A stretch of 64,000 bases of DNA from Synaphobranchus kaupii. Taxonomy: Eukaryota > Chordata > Actinopteri > Anguilliformes > Synaphobranchidae. Location of the stretch: positions 65,162,849-65,226,848 of the forward strand of contig CM056383.1 in assembly GCA_029718625.1 (NCBI GenBank), written 5' to 3'. This document shows positions 11,525-23,157 of this stretch, in pieces. Each line of letters begins with the position of its first letter. Within the stretch, counting starts at the first letter, position 1. The notes under the pieces were generated by a model. That model had not been told where the DNA came from. It did no database searches and saw only the letters and a program-made list of their open reading frames with translations. The translations under genes and the position numbers were made by a program.

Positions 11525-13631
11525 AGTGTCTCAAACATAGTGCTCAGGCAACTTAACTCCTTTTCAGTTGAACCATTCCTTCAGTTTTTCCTCAGTTACA
11601 TAATTTTATAAAAGTAGCATGATGCATTGAGCACATCTATCACATCTTTTCAGGTCTGAGAGAAAGTGTTTCAAGTGAAGATCTGAACCCTTTACTGAAA
11701 CACAGATTAGCATTCCAGTGTGACCTCCCAGAATATCATTAGATACAATTTAGGTCTTTGTATCCATTATCTTGGTGGGTGAGCTGGAGTCCAGTGGGGA
11801 AGTGGTAAAGAGATTTATGTGGATGTAGAAGGGAAAATATTTTGCCAATGTAATACTGCACTGGGATTACTTGCGTGTGCTCAAACCTGCTCATGACACC
11901 ATGTTGCATTATACTACCTTGGGAATACGCCATAACAGCCCAATACCACTGAATGTGATAGTCCTTTCAAAATCTCTAATTGGCAGATGAACTGTACAGT
12001 ACTCTTAGCAACTGTGTGGAATCCCTAGCATGATAATGCATGCTGAAATATGTAAAATTCCATATCTGGCAAACATAAAAAAGAGTTATGATTTTACAAA
12101 GGCTGTTTAAAGTCGATTTGGTAAAAACAAAATGTCATGCCCAGCAGATGGCTCCTGCTGCAAATATGAGTTTAATATTGTGCCCCAAGACTAATGAGAT
12201 GAGTGTTTCTACAATGGTCAAAATCACACGTCAGAGCAGGTTTAAAATGGTCAGATATTCAAATAGAGACCCATCATATTTATTAAAAAATACATATTTT
12301 TGGTCTAAATAATTGAGCAGAAATAATATTCTAAACAAAATGCTAAATCTTTTTTAGAAGGATAGCTGTTGGCACAGGGACTGCATTCAAGTTACATCCC
12401 TTTCCTTGCTTAATGCTTACATGATTTACACCTGTTGACATTTGGGGATGGCGTTTGTTTGCTACTGGGATAGCCATGCACATTGTTTTTGTTCCCATTA
12501 ATTTGTGCAGAAGATTATGTACACTTATCTAATCAGGATATAATCACTTCAGAGTTACTTAGTGAAGACTCAAGGGGGCGCCGTGCAGGGGGCCAGAGAC
12601 GCTGCGCTATACCAGTGTATCTGACACACCTTTTCTTAAGAACAAAAGGAAGAGAATTTAAACTTTCTTTTATCTCCAGGCAGGTTTAATTCTCATGCTA
12701 ATTATTATTTTAAATGCTACTGTATCTACAGCGGCATGCATACCAGACCCAACCTCATGCAAGTGCTTACTGCTTACTGCATGAATGTTAATGTTTACAC
12801 AATTTAAGAAAAATATAAGCCTACACTCATGCAAGCTGCTTAAAATGTCAAGATGGGATGCACAATCTCTAAGCAAGGACTGAAATAAAAACCACAAAAT
12901 TTCAGCATTAATTTACCCAGTAGCAATGTGGAAGATTTGACAACACTTATGTAAAGTCAGCTCACGTACGCAGCAGCATTGAGAAACACCTTAATTATAT
13001 CCAGCCATTTCAATATGATAGCGGACATAAATGTCACAGATTCCTTTTAGAACATTGGAACATGCTTATTTCCCTTTATTTCGGGATTCTCCACTTTGCG
13101 CAAACTCATTCCATGCTTGTTAATTCTGGCTCACGTAGTGTCAGACATGCATAGAAAATGCCATCGTTAAAATATACAAGGAAGTGCTTAAAGCAATAAG
13201 AGACAGCTAGAGAGTGTGGGTGTTTAAATAACTTGGAAGTGAAAATTGGTAAATGCTAATAAGTTTTGATACGTTTTTTTTCCCCCTCCTTATGTCTGTT
13301 GACTGCTCAAGGGAGAAAAAAAAACACTAGGAACGTGTAAAGCCAGATATCCACTATGTTTTGTTGTTAAATGGAGTGGGATAAATCAATATAGAAAGAA
13401 GGCTGTTTCATTAGACTACTGAAAATAAACTTAGCATACTCCCTTTGCTCAGGGCTGGAGTCCTGTTTGAAACATAAAATTTCCATGTAACCTTAAAAAA
13501 AATTACTGCCTGCGGGAATTTCACTTCTGAACTGAAAGGCTTCAAATTTCATCCCATTACATGGAGTAAGTTTGCTTGAGATCAATTTGCTATTTCTCGT
13601 GAAAAAAGCAAGTAATAATCAGTCATGCTCA
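11525..13631. other. Unassigned intergenic DNA
   Basis: No gene or transposon end was recognised. Small frames at 12088-12312, 12483-12689 and 12670-12897 lack any motif and are treated as chance. Confidence 0.45.
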
Positions 13632-14289
13632 TGTCACGTCTTGTGCCTCCACGTCTTAGTCTACATCTGGTTTTTCTGTTTCTATCTGGTAGTCCGTTCC
13701 GTGTTTTCCTTCTCTCCCTCCATTTTGTGTCTCCGCTTCCCCGCACCTGAATTGTGTTTTCTCATTCGTTTAATTTCACCTGTTCCTCGTTGTTTCTTCG
13801 TTAGTTTGGTATTTAGTCTCCTCTGTTTCTGTGTTCTCTGCTAGATTGTCTTGTGCCCTGCATTTGTGCTTGTCTCAGGTTTTCCAGCGGTTGAGTCCTG
13901 CCTGTTCCGAGTTCCTGTGTACCTGTCCAGTTCCTGTTCTCCTGCCTGTCCAGCCTGCTCCTGTCCTGCCTGTTCCTGTCCAGCCCCGCTGCAGCCCTCC
14001 TGCCTACCTGCCCTTCCCCATCCTAGCCCTGCTCCTGCCCTTCATCCTCCTGATCCCCTGCCCTGACGGATTCCCCGGTTCTGACCCCTGCCTGTTCATG
14101 GACTTCGCTTTTGCTCATCCTGCATTGCCCTGTTTACTGGACATTGACCCCTGCCTGTATTTGACTACGTTTCTTCCTGCCCTCTATCGCACTGTTTGCT
14201 GGACATTGACCTGTGTTTGTCGACCACAAATAAAGCATATTCCTATTACTTCTGGTGTCTGCGATTGGTTCCTATCCGTTCCCGTAACA
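13632..14289 (+). mobile_element. Probable solo LTR of a Gypsy-type retrotransposon
   Basis: The stretch begins TGTCACG and ends CGTAACA, giving the TG...CA boundaries of an LTR. It carries an AATAAA signal at 14229-14234 near the 3' side. Its sequence style (CACCTGTT, GGTATTTAG, AGATTGTCTTGTG, then a long CCTGCCTGTTCCTG-rich stretch) is what I know from teleost Gypsy LTRs. No internal gag-pol sequence or second LTR is nearby, which suggests LTR-LTR recombination. I could not find a convincing 4-6 bp target duplication, so the exact ends are uncertain. The Pro/Cys-rich frames at 13572-14304 translate the pyrimidine-rich LTR and are not genes. Confidence 0.5.
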
Positions 14290-14659
14290 CATCTGTACAC
14301 ATAAAATAGGGCAGTGACTTCACAGTGTATTGTAAACATCCCGATTGAATGTTATGATTGAAAAACTATTTAACAGGCCATGTTTCCCTAAGCAGGCAGG
14401 CCTCAACTGCATTTACAAATGCATACTCTATTTTTTTTTAAGAAAAGCCACATAATGTAAATAACTACTAAAGAACAGAGATAAAGGCGATATTCAATTA
14501 AAATAATATGGTATTATTTGCTGATGGATTATTCAGATAAATTAAACTATTAATGAAGCAAAGTAAATTGGGTTGAAACCAGTGATTAGTTTAAAGGTGA
14601 GATGTATACCCCCCTATATCAATCCTATAAAGTCACTACTGATATGTATAGTATATATA

Positions 14660-14702
14660 CAGTGCCCTCCCAAATTATTCACAGCATTGATAAAGATGAG
14701 CA
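14660..14702 (+). mobile_element. Single Tc1-type terminus (CAGTGCCCTCC)
   Basis: CAGTGCCCTCC preceded by TA, with ATAAAGATGAG farther in, resembles the tip of the element at 22595-23155. No partner end is visible downstream, so this is a truncated or decayed end. Confidence 0.5.
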
Positions 14703-15271
14703 TGGTAGGTGTATTAAAAACACACACACGCACACCTGTGTTTCCCCCCAGATTAATTTGCAGGTGGGATGGTGGACTGCGATCGTGGATGGGTGGGAGT
14801 GGTGGAGGGTTACGGTGTTTCCATTCGCATTTTATTTTATTTTCCCCGCAGATGGATTTTGCCTAGCACCAGCACTGGCACACAGTGTAATGTGACTCCC
14901 ATTTCCCAGTGTTTAATTTTTCCACTCTGTGTGTACACTGTACAGAGTCGACACTTCAATAAAACTCCTTTCTGCCCTGCCTCTCTTCACTGCCTGCTTG
15001 TGTTGCCTACACAAGTGGCAGAGCATCCCTAAACAGTCAGAATTGCAATTTGGCGATTGAAAATGGTATTATAAATGTCATCAATACGAGTGCTTCAAAA
15101 TATCAGAGAAATATCAAAGAAAATAAGAGACCAGAAGATAATGAAAAAGAATGCGAGAAGAGAGGATAAATTAATCAGTTTAACATTTTGAGTTATGCTC
15201 CTAGGCGTGTTTCAGAAAGCCACAGTTTGTGGCAACGGTCCTCAATCAGGCCAGGTTCCACACAGACTTCT
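14703..15271. other. No gene recognised
   Basis: Three overlapping frames at 14573-15032 have no motif. A stretch at about 14955-15010 has AATAAA followed by pyrimidines and TGCCTACA, superficially like a retroviral LTR 3' end, but no matching 5' boundary or primer site was found. Confidence 0.4.
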
Positions 15272-15365
15272 GGGGCCACATGTGTAAACAGTGCTGAGCA
15301 GAAAAATAGCCTCAGAAAGCCGCGTAAGAAATTCAGATGTATAATATAACACGTACTGTGAGAAA
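15272..15365. repeat. Fragment of the GGGGCCACATG repeat family
   Basis: GGGGCCACATGTGTAAACAG and the following CTCAGAAAGCCG and AATTCAGA words match the left part of the MITE at 49111-49405. The opposite terminus is absent, so only one end survives. Confidence 0.6.
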
Positions 15366-16198
<833 letters not shown>

Positions 16199-16245
16199 CA
16201 TAGTTTATTCTGAATGAATACCACCTTTCCCAATTGCATCCACAA

Positions 16246-17211
16246 TAGAGATCTGCATTGTGCTAGAAATGAGGACGGAGTCTGTGTAAGCCCGACATCT
16301 TTACGGCCTGACCCGAACCAGCCCAAACAGCTCTAGCCAAAGCTGAAGCCCGGATCTGAATCTCAAACTCAATCGCTGAAATAACAGGCCAGGAACACCA
16401 TACAGCACAATGGAAAATAACGCAGTGTTTCCCACAGGAAAGCTGCTAGTGAAGGGGATTGCAGATTGTGGAACGGGGTGTCGAGGGGTTCAGAAACACT
16501 CCCGTCTGCTGCTAACAATGCTTGACAATAATGACTCAAAACAAAGCTTCCAGTTTTTGTATTGTACTGCTATGCTCAACTAGCAAATTAAAGAAGCCAT
16601 ATTTGAGTTTTCGCACTCATTTTTAAACACATTTTTCCTTGTTAAACGTGACGTTAATGTCTGTCGCTCGCAAGTCTGCAACACAGCACAGACCTCCTCT
16701 TTCTATCAGTATGTTTGCATGAAGTGCATTTGAAAATAGAGGGATAACTTTTAATGTTCGTAAAACTTCAATGTTCGTAATCAGAAGAGGGTAGCCAGCT
16801 AGCTTTAGTGCCGTTTTTCCTTCTGTTAAACATGGTGTTACATTTGTGTCCGTTCATATTGATCAGAACAGGCTAACCAGCAAGCTTTCGTGCCATTTGT
16901 GCCGTCTGTTAAACGTGACATCAATAAGTTTGTCACTCCTGTGCTGTCAATTAAGGCAATAAGGTTTTAATTAATTTGCTAGTTGAGCATAACGGTACAC
17001 TACAAAAACGGGAAGCTTCGTGCCATTGTTGTCGATGTTGTTAACAGCTGCCAGAAGTGTTGCTACACTACTACTTGTAAGCTTCCAGGTTGGCAGCAAG
17101 CCCATATGTGATCTGACCCAACGTCACAGAGCTAAAAATAAGCCTGATACCCGACAAAATCACAGGACACCTTTGGGCCCTGTTGGGTTCGGGGCAGGAT
17201 GCAGACCTCTA
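16246..17211. mobile_element. Non-autonomous hAT element, 966 bp, with 8-bp TSD
   Basis: The ends TAGAGATCTGCA and (reverse complement) TAGAGGTCTGCA are inverted repeats with one mismatch. The flanks ATCCACAA (16238-16245) and ATCCACGG (17212-17219) agree at 6 of 8 positions, which fits an aged 8-bp hAT target duplication. GACCCGAACC-like and GGGTTCGGGG words lie just inside the ends. A second, internal inverted repeat of about 50 bp joins 16540-16592 with 16976-17026 (AAGCTTCC, TTTTTGTA, ATGCTCAACTAGCAAATTAA). The word GTTAAACGTGAC and its variants occur three times between these arms. No transposase frame is present. Confidence 0.65.
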
Positions 17212-17574
17212 ATCCACGGCATTAGATTCCCAGAGACAAACATATTTGTATGCATTACAAACCACAAGCTTATGAATAGCAGTAGAATAAATGGCAAAAT
17301 CTTCAAACAAGGTTAAAGACCAAATCGTAAAGTGTGTATTCCTGTGAATATTCCTTGATACTCTTTGAAATTTACCTTCAAAGAGTATAAAGTCTGTACA
17401 GGTTAACCACTGGAGACCACATATGTATACACTACTCACAAAAAGTTAGGGATATTTTGCTTTCGGGTGAAATTTATGGAAAATGTAAGTTCACGCTACA
17501 GTGATATTATACGTATCATGAAAGTAGGGCATTTAAGTAGAAGCATGCAATGGTGATTTCCTCATCTCAAACAA

Positions 17575-17580
17575 TTTATT
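17575..17580 (-). terminator. Polyadenylation signal AATAAA of the Tc1 gene
   Basis: AATAAA on the minus strand lies about 54 bp past the transposase stop codon and inside the element, as expected for Tc1 mRNAs. Confidence 0.5.
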
Positions 17581-17633
17581 GAAACAAAAGCCAACAACAG
17601 TGGTGGGTATACCACAACAAAAATGTCAATGTC

Positions 17634-18662
17634 TCAATAACTTGTCATGTGCCCTTGAGCATCAATTACAGCTTGACAACGACGTCTCATGCTGTTCACA
17701 AGTCGACTTATTGTCTGCTGAGGCATGGCATCCCACTCTTCTTGAAGGGCGGCCCTCAGGTCATTGAGGTTCTGGGGTACAGAGTTACGAGCCTCTACAT
17801 GGTGAGTCAGCTGATCCCATAGGTTTTCTATGGGATTCAGGTCTGGAGAAAGTGCAGGCCACTCCATTTGAGGTTCCCCAGTCTCCAGCAGCCTTTCCCT
17901 AATGATGCAACCTCGATGAGCTGGAGCATTGTCGTCCATGAAGATGAAATTAGGCCTGTGTTGTTCATGCAGGGGCACAATGACTGGATTAATGATGTTA
18001 TTCAGGTAGTATGGGCTTGTCACTGTACCATTCACAAAGTGTAGGGCAGTTCTGTATTGACTAGACACACCTGCCCACACTGTAACACCGCCACCACCAA
18101 AGGGTCGTCTGGTGACAACAGTGGCTGATGCATAGCGCTCTCCTTGACGTCTCCAACATCGTTGGCGGCCATCATTTCTGCTCAACGTGAATCGACTTTC
18201 ATCAGAGAACAGCACTGAGGCCCACTGGTCCCTCGTCCAGCGTAAATGCTCCCTGGCCCATGCAAGACGATGACGCCTGTGCCTGGTGGTGTGGTCAGGT
18301 ACCCTTGCAGGTCGTCTAGCACGCAGACCACACTGATGTAAACGGTTTCGAATGGTCTGACGTGACACTTGGGTGCCTCTCACCTCCTTTAAATGTGCCT
18401 GGAGTTGAGTGGCATTCATCATCCGGTTCCGCAGGGCACTGTTCACAATGAAGCGGTCATCAGTGTGGGATGTGGCCAAAGGACGTCCACTTCTATGCCT
18501 TTCTGTGACTCTTCCAGTCTCTCTGTATCTCTGTTGCAACCTGCTGATGACACTCTGTGACACTCTAAGCTCAGTGGCCACTTCCCTCTGAGAACATCCT
18601 GTTTGAAGCCTCGCAATGGCGAGGTACTGTTGATCAATTGTTAGGTGTCGTCTTGGTCTCAT
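17634..18662 (-). CDS. Tc1 transposase, DD34E, 342 aa
   Basis: Tc1 transposases bind their own TIRs and cut and paste the element in the nucleus at TA sites. The N-terminus has a paired-type helix-turn-helix with two subdomains (residues about 3-50, including [20 protein letters not shown]), a GRPL hinge resembling the GRPR motif (about 60), and a second recognition region (about 65-115). A basic stretch RARRPARVP followed by RHRRHR (about 114-132) could serve nuclear import. The catalytic triad is present: D154 (SDESRF), D244 (MDDNAPAH) and E279 ([11 protein letters not shown]), with 34 residues between the last two. The length matches the family. I chose the Met at 18662 because it starts the conserved domain and a TATTTAAA box lies at 18699-18706, downstream of the alternative ATG at 18746, which would give 370 residues. 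No stop or frameshift is seen, so activity is plausible but untested. Confidence 0.93.
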   Translation of the reverse strand: MRPRRHLTIDQQYLAIARLQTGCSQREVATELRVSQSVISRLQQRYRETGRVTERHRSGRPLATSHTDDRFIVNSALRNRMMNATQLQAHLKEVRGTQVSRQTIRNRLHQCGLRARRPARVPDHTTRHRRHRLAWAREHLRWTRDQWASVLFSDESRFTLSRNDGRQRCWRRQGERYASATVVTRRPFGGGGVTVWAGVSSQYRTALHFVNGTVTSPYYLNNIINPVIVPLHEQHRPNFIFMDDNAPAHRGCIIRERLLETGEPQMEWPALSPDLNPIENLWDQLTHHVEARNSVPQNLNDLRAALQEEWDAMPQQTISRLVNSMRRRCQAVIDAQGHMTSY

Positions 18663-18698
18663 GATGTCAAAATGTGAACAGCATGATGAAGAGGACTG

Positions 18699-18706
18699 TT
18701 TAAATA
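18699..18706 (-). promoter_or_regulatory. TATA-like box of the Tc1 transposase gene
   Basis: TATTTAAA on the minus strand lies 37-44 bp upstream of the chosen ATG at 18662, within the element. Its position supports a short 5' leader and the downstream start codon. Function is inferred from sequence only. Confidence 0.4.
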
Positions 18707-18962
18707 CCAATTCTAATTGAACCAGGAAATTTATTGGTCGATTCATGGATCAAACACCTGTTGTGAATTTTGCCGTTCAGCTCCTTGTTAGAGAACAGCA
18801 AGTTGTGCAAAAAGTACTGAAACATTGAATAGTTGGACATGTGCATTCAAAAGTTTAGAGAAGGTCAAATTAATTTCACCTGTAAAGGTTATAGTGCATT
18901 TTAGGTTCATCCTGAAATTTCACCCGAAAGCCGAATATCCCTAACTTTTTGTGAGTAGTGTA

Positions 18963-19457
18963 TGTGTTTTTTTTTTTTTTAATAAACAGCCATATTTATT
19001 AATTAAGCCTTGTACCTTGACTAATCTCCCATTCTATTAAATGAAAATTCTCAACTGGTTTCTGATGGAATGAGCAGCTTATTCAAAAAACACTGAAAGA
19101 TTCTGTGGCTGGCGATGGATTACAGCTGAGCATAGACTAAGAATGAAGACTCTATAACCGTGTTGTACTGCATTATCCTGTCTTATCATATGTTTGGTTA
19201 GAGCGTGAATTCATTCAAGCTCAATATAAATTTATATCCAGAAAAGCTGATTAACTTTTTGTTCCACACTCTTCCCACATCACCATGTGAAACATCCGCA
19301 TTTTATAAATAAAGAGCATTGAAATTAAGGAGACATTCTAAAAGGCGTAATGTGGAAATATAGGTACAGTATTGGCCTAATTTGGTGGATGGCAGACCTG
19401 CCACGACAACCCAAGGACTACTTCAAGCAGTAGAATCAAGGGAGAAGTAGTGGCTAG
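18963..19457. other. No gene recognised
   Basis: AT-rich spacer with a 14-T run near 18967-18980. Nothing else was recognised. Confidence 0.4.
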
Positions 19458-19678
19458 CAGAGCTGGGACCAAGTCATTGTTTTGCAAGTCACAAGTAAGT
19501 CTCAAGTCTTGGCACTCAAGTCCCAAGTCAAGACAGGCAAGTCCGAGTCGAATCCCAAGTCAAAACTGAATTGAATTGAATTGAAGACTGACAAGTGCCA
19601 AGTCTCTGGGATCTGCATCAAATTCGTGACTCGAGTCTGGCTCGAGGTCAAGTCATGTGATTCGAGTCCACACCTCTG
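19458..19678. mobile_element. hAT MITE, 221 bp, perfect 8-bp TSD
   Basis: The ends are CAGAGCTGGGAC and (reverse complement) CAGAGGTGTGGAC. GTGGCTAG flanks both sides exactly (19450-19457 and 19679-19686), a perfect 8-bp hAT duplication. The body is made of repeated CAAGTC words, which are likely transposase-binding or fold-back repeats, plus a GAATT run at 19568-19584. The 69-codon minus-strand frame inside translates these repeats. I recognise this AAGTC-rich element type as common in teleosts. Confidence 0.85.
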
Positions 19679-19686
19679 GTGGCTAG

Positions 19687-21708
19687 TAGTGTCATGATTC
19701 CTATGTTTCAAGGCAGAAAATTAAAGACGTAAAAGTTATCTCTTTTAACGCTGAAAGGGATAAAAAGCTTAAAACTTTGAAGAAAGCACTTCATACAAAC
19801 GTGAATAAATAATCACAACAAAGTGAGAATTACTTGCCCGCTTGACAGGCCCATAAAAATACTTTGCTGTAATTTTAAACAGGCTTCACTATCCTCAGGT
19901 TTAACCAGTAGGCTATTCTCTATGACTATCACTGCAGGAGTATAGCTGTTTGTACACCATAATTCCTATGCAAACACCACAATATTAGGAAAAATAACTT
20001 GATTTTATAGTTTAATTAAGTGACTAAATTATTTATGTTTACACACCCTTTGTCCCTTAAAATCCTCTGTGGGTTGCGGTTTATGGAGATTGGCCCGTCT
20101 CGTTGATCAACACTGTGGATGGCTGCAATGTGTCATTTCGCATTTAACAACATTTGCATATACGCTTTACGATGCTAATTCGGGAAGCATATGGAGAACG
20201 CCATTGGAAATGGCATCCGTCAGCTTCTCGAAAGAAGCTCAGCCGTGAATGCGCAAACAACCCGCTTGTGGGAAACGCAGCGGTGTTCACACTCAGCTAA
20301 TGAGAGTTGCAGTAAAACGTCTGAACTAATATCAGTCCAAGTCTTGAAAGCGTTCATAAAATCTCCTGCTGCTCTCCTGTGAAGCCCCACTGTGATTCCA
20401 TATTCCTCTGCAAGGATTTTGCTCACAATAGAGGGAGCATTATGCACAGTTTGAGCATTTCAACTCAACTATTTTTTTCCCCATATTTCTCATGTACCTT
20501 GTCATGGAAGCTGGCCTGTTCCTATCTTTAGAAAATTCCATATACAAAGAAAAGCAACATGGTGGAATTCTTGATCAGATTATTTTTATTTATCAGGAAA
20601 CATTATTATCAAGACCTGATATGAAGTTCTGTAGCATAAAGATAAAGTAAAGATAAAGTAAATTTGACAGTTTTAGGTGTCATAAAAATCACTAGTAGGG
20701 TTAGGTAATGGTAAAACTACAATTTAAAGTACATTAAAATTTTTTTTGTAATTGTACGGTAAAATCGCAACTTTACCGTACACTATACAAAATGTCAGTG
20801 AATGTTACAGTAGAAGTATGTAAAATAGTGGAGGTATGGAGTAAACAGACAACAGGGTACACTGCCTACATTTTGCATCACATATCTTTAGTAGTTCTGC
20901 ATATCAACCTAAGATTTTTCACAATTGTGGACAAGGAGTCTATGATCCAGGAAAGCTATAGTTTCACCTGTTTTACTAATGTAGCGCTCAGTATTTCATT
21001 GCAAACAAGAAAAACACCATTTTCCCAAGATCTCTTTGCATCCGTGGCACTTTATTTTTACCTAAATTATGAAAAGAAACTAATCTAAATACAAACGTTA
21101 GAATTGTATTATTATTTAAGTTTTACAACTGTCTCGTTTCATTCTAGGTTTCTGTGATGATCTGTGTCAAATGTGGAGAATTTGTGTCAAATCTGACATC
21201 TGAGCGAAGGGGTTAAATAAATAGATTCTGTATATTCAGATTCATTATAGCACTCTTCAATTGCTTGAACAGCTGAATATTACATTTTAAATACTGTACA
21301 ATGTCTTTTGCAAACAGTTCACAATGAATCCTCAACAAAATGTTTCATCACAGCCAATAATAGCCATACATATGATGGACTCATTCAATGATAATCCAAG
21401 AATATGTTAAATAAGCTGATGGGAGCTGTACTACAAGGAGGCATGATAAATAAATAAATAAATAAATATCTGACAATGGTCTCCAAATGCCTTTTGTGGA
21501 AAACATATTCTTATTCTTGAGCCTCTCTGCCTACTGACCTGTAAGCGTAATCTTCTTACGTTGATATTTTAAGATTTCAGCATTCACCCCCAAGTCATCT
21601 CAAAGAAGCTTGAATTTGACATTTATCTTTATCTGGTTTAGAGTCTTTTTTTTCCTTTTTTATTTCCCAGAATATTTTAAGTCCAGTGTGACTGTCAGAG
21701 TAAAAAAA
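19687..21708. other. Intergenic DNA with one island of possible conserved sequence
   Basis: No gene was seen. About 20060-20460 differs from its surroundings: balanced composition, few homopolymers, TTTGCATATACGC-like words, and opposed frames (20191-20382 plus, 20220-20447 minus) with no family signature. This is the look of a conserved non-coding element, but conservation cannot be judged from one sequence. AAAT repeats occur at 21447-21466. Confidence 0.3.
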
Positions 21709-21710
21709 TA

Positions 21711-21754
<44 letters not shown>
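21709..21754. repeat. (AAT)n microsatellite
   Basis: About 15 AAT units. On the minus strand it translates as a run of Tyr, which explains the Tyr-rich frame at 21595-21792. Confidence 0.95.
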
Positions 21755-21758
<4 letters not shown>

Positions 21759-21899
21759 GATACACATATCCACATATGTAATAAGGCCCCAAGCTGGTAT
21801 TAGTTTTAAGGTTCTACAGTTTCACTAAAAATAATGTATAATGAAAGGAGCCACAACAAGATTTGCCCTTGGTTCTCGGTAAACAGCACTGGGTAGAGG

Positions 21900-22430
21900 T
21901 GAAGCGCCCTATTAGTTGAACCAACATTTCCCAAGTGTATGCTTTCAGAAACCACAACTCTGGCTTTCAAAGTTCCAATTAACGACCTTGGTCCTAATTA
22001 GTCAATTCAAATGCACCGCGAGGCGAATCCTTGGGGATAAACCCCGAGAAGCTATTTTCATTACCGAAGAGCAGTACTTTTGGCAGAGAAAAATGTTCCG
22101 CAAAAAGGAAGGCGTTTAATGCAATCTTTCCTTGTCACTCTTCACATGTCTCGTTCTTTGTACAATCCTTATGATCGATTCTTTATAAAAACAAAGAGAC
22201 CAATACCGCGACAAACTTGTGGGGGGAAATGTAATTATTGCTGCCATTGAGATGCACACGGGGCGAACAGGTACTCCCCTCAAATTACCCCCTATTGAGT
22301 CAAAAAGCCGTCGCAATTATTTCCCAAAAGGGTCCAACGAGAGCCAAGTATTTTCTCTGAATTTCATGTCTCTACCCCTGCCCTTACCATATGCTTTTAA
22401 TATTGTGGTAATGTTATTTCAGCAAAACAA
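21900..22430. promoter_or_regulatory. Candidate conserved non-coding element
   Basis: This 0.5-kb island has CpGs and homeodomain-type words (CCAATTAACG, CCTAATTAGTC, GTAATTATTGCTGCC) in an otherwise simple AT-rich region. Opposed short frames (21916-22119, 22116-22316, 22219-22434) lack family features and do not overlap in a gene-like way. The texture resembles vertebrate developmental enhancers. This is inference from composition only; an unannotated exon is the alternative. Confidence 0.28.
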
Positions 22431-22594
22431 CTAAACAAAGCTTGGGTGATGGTACATTTCTGGCAACATGAGCGTGTGTAGAGGCTCACAGAACATACAG
22501 GCTCACGCCAGTCTAGCAATATTAAAAAGAGTAGACCTATTCAGTTTTAGAACTTTGTTTCTTATTTTTTATATAAAAAGCTTTGCGCTATATA

Positions 22595-23155
22595 CAGCGC
22601 CCTCCACTATTATTGGCGCCCCTGGTAAAGATGAGTTAAAAGGGTTATACAAAATTCACCGTTTGGTGAATTAGCTTAATGTCACACTGAAAAAATTTGA
22701 AAAATCCAACCTTTAATTGAAGTAAATTTATTATGAGAAAAAAAAATCCCTCATTCAGAAATAATGCTTTTTAACAAAACCACGTGTGCCAAAATGATTG
22801 GCACCCCTGCATTTACAGAATAAAGTAATAATTTTTTATATTTGGTCGCATATCCTTTGCATGCCATGACGTCCTGATGTCTGTGACCCTACAACATCAA
22901 AAGACTCTTGATATCTTGACTTCTGGTACTCTAACAAGCGAACGTCTGTGCATTTGAATGGATCTCTATGGGAGTCGGGGGGTGGGACTAGATTTAGCTG
23001 TAAATTATGCTGGAACTGTAAATTTACTTCAATTAAAGGTTGGATTTTTCTCATTTTTCCAATGTGAGATTAAGCTACTTCACCAAACGGTGAATTTTTT
23101 ATAACCATTTGTACTCATCGTTACCAGGGGGTACCAATAATAGTGGAGGGCACTT
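22595..23155. mobile_element. Tc1-type MITE, 561 bp, complete ends
   Basis: The tips are CAGCGCCCTCCACTATTATT on the left and AAGTGCCCTCCACTATTATT on the reverse right, with TA on both sides (22593-22594 and 23156-23157). A second pair of inverted words, CACCGTTTGGTGAA, lies about 60-70 bp in from each tip (an IR/DR-like arrangement), followed by AATTGAAGTAAATTTA on both sides. The middle has no transposase motif. Relatives in this window lie at 27315-27712, 56399-56532 and, as one end only, 14660-14702. Confidence 0.85.
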
Positions 23156-23157
23156 TA

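Larger units (their letters stand above)
17430..18960 (-). mobile_element. Full-length Tc1/mariner element, apparently intact
   Basis: Both ends begin CACTACTCACAAAAAGTTAG, and the inverted repeats extend about 46 bp with two mismatches, reaching the CTTTCGGGTGAAATTT block. TA lies immediately outside at 17428-17429 and 18961-18962, the normal Tc1 target duplication. The length, 1531 bp, is typical of autonomous Tc1 elements. Inside is one uninterrupted transposase gene on the minus strand. Near-identical TIRs with an open gene suggest a young insertion. A 12-bp perfect hairpin at 17358-17388 lies just outside. Confidence 0.92.

Noticed and set aside
13572..14304. Pro/Cys/Leu-rich frames up to 157 codons
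   Set aside because: They follow the pyrimidine-rich CCTGCCTG repeats of the probable LTR. There is no domain, and the frames overlap one another.
14935..15030. Retroviral-type LTR 3' end (AATAAA, pyrimidines, TGCCTACA)
   Set aside because: No matching 5' LTR boundary, no convincing primer binding site and no internal retroviral sequence.
17358..17388. 12-bp perfect hairpin as a terminator or small RNA
   Set aside because: Short, isolated and lacking any context. Such hairpins occur by chance in AT-rich DNA.
18663..18746. Upstream ATG as the start of the Tc1 transposase (370 residues)
   Set aside because: The extra 28 residues precede the conserved domain and a TATA-like box lies downstream of that ATG. 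The 342-residue form fits the family.
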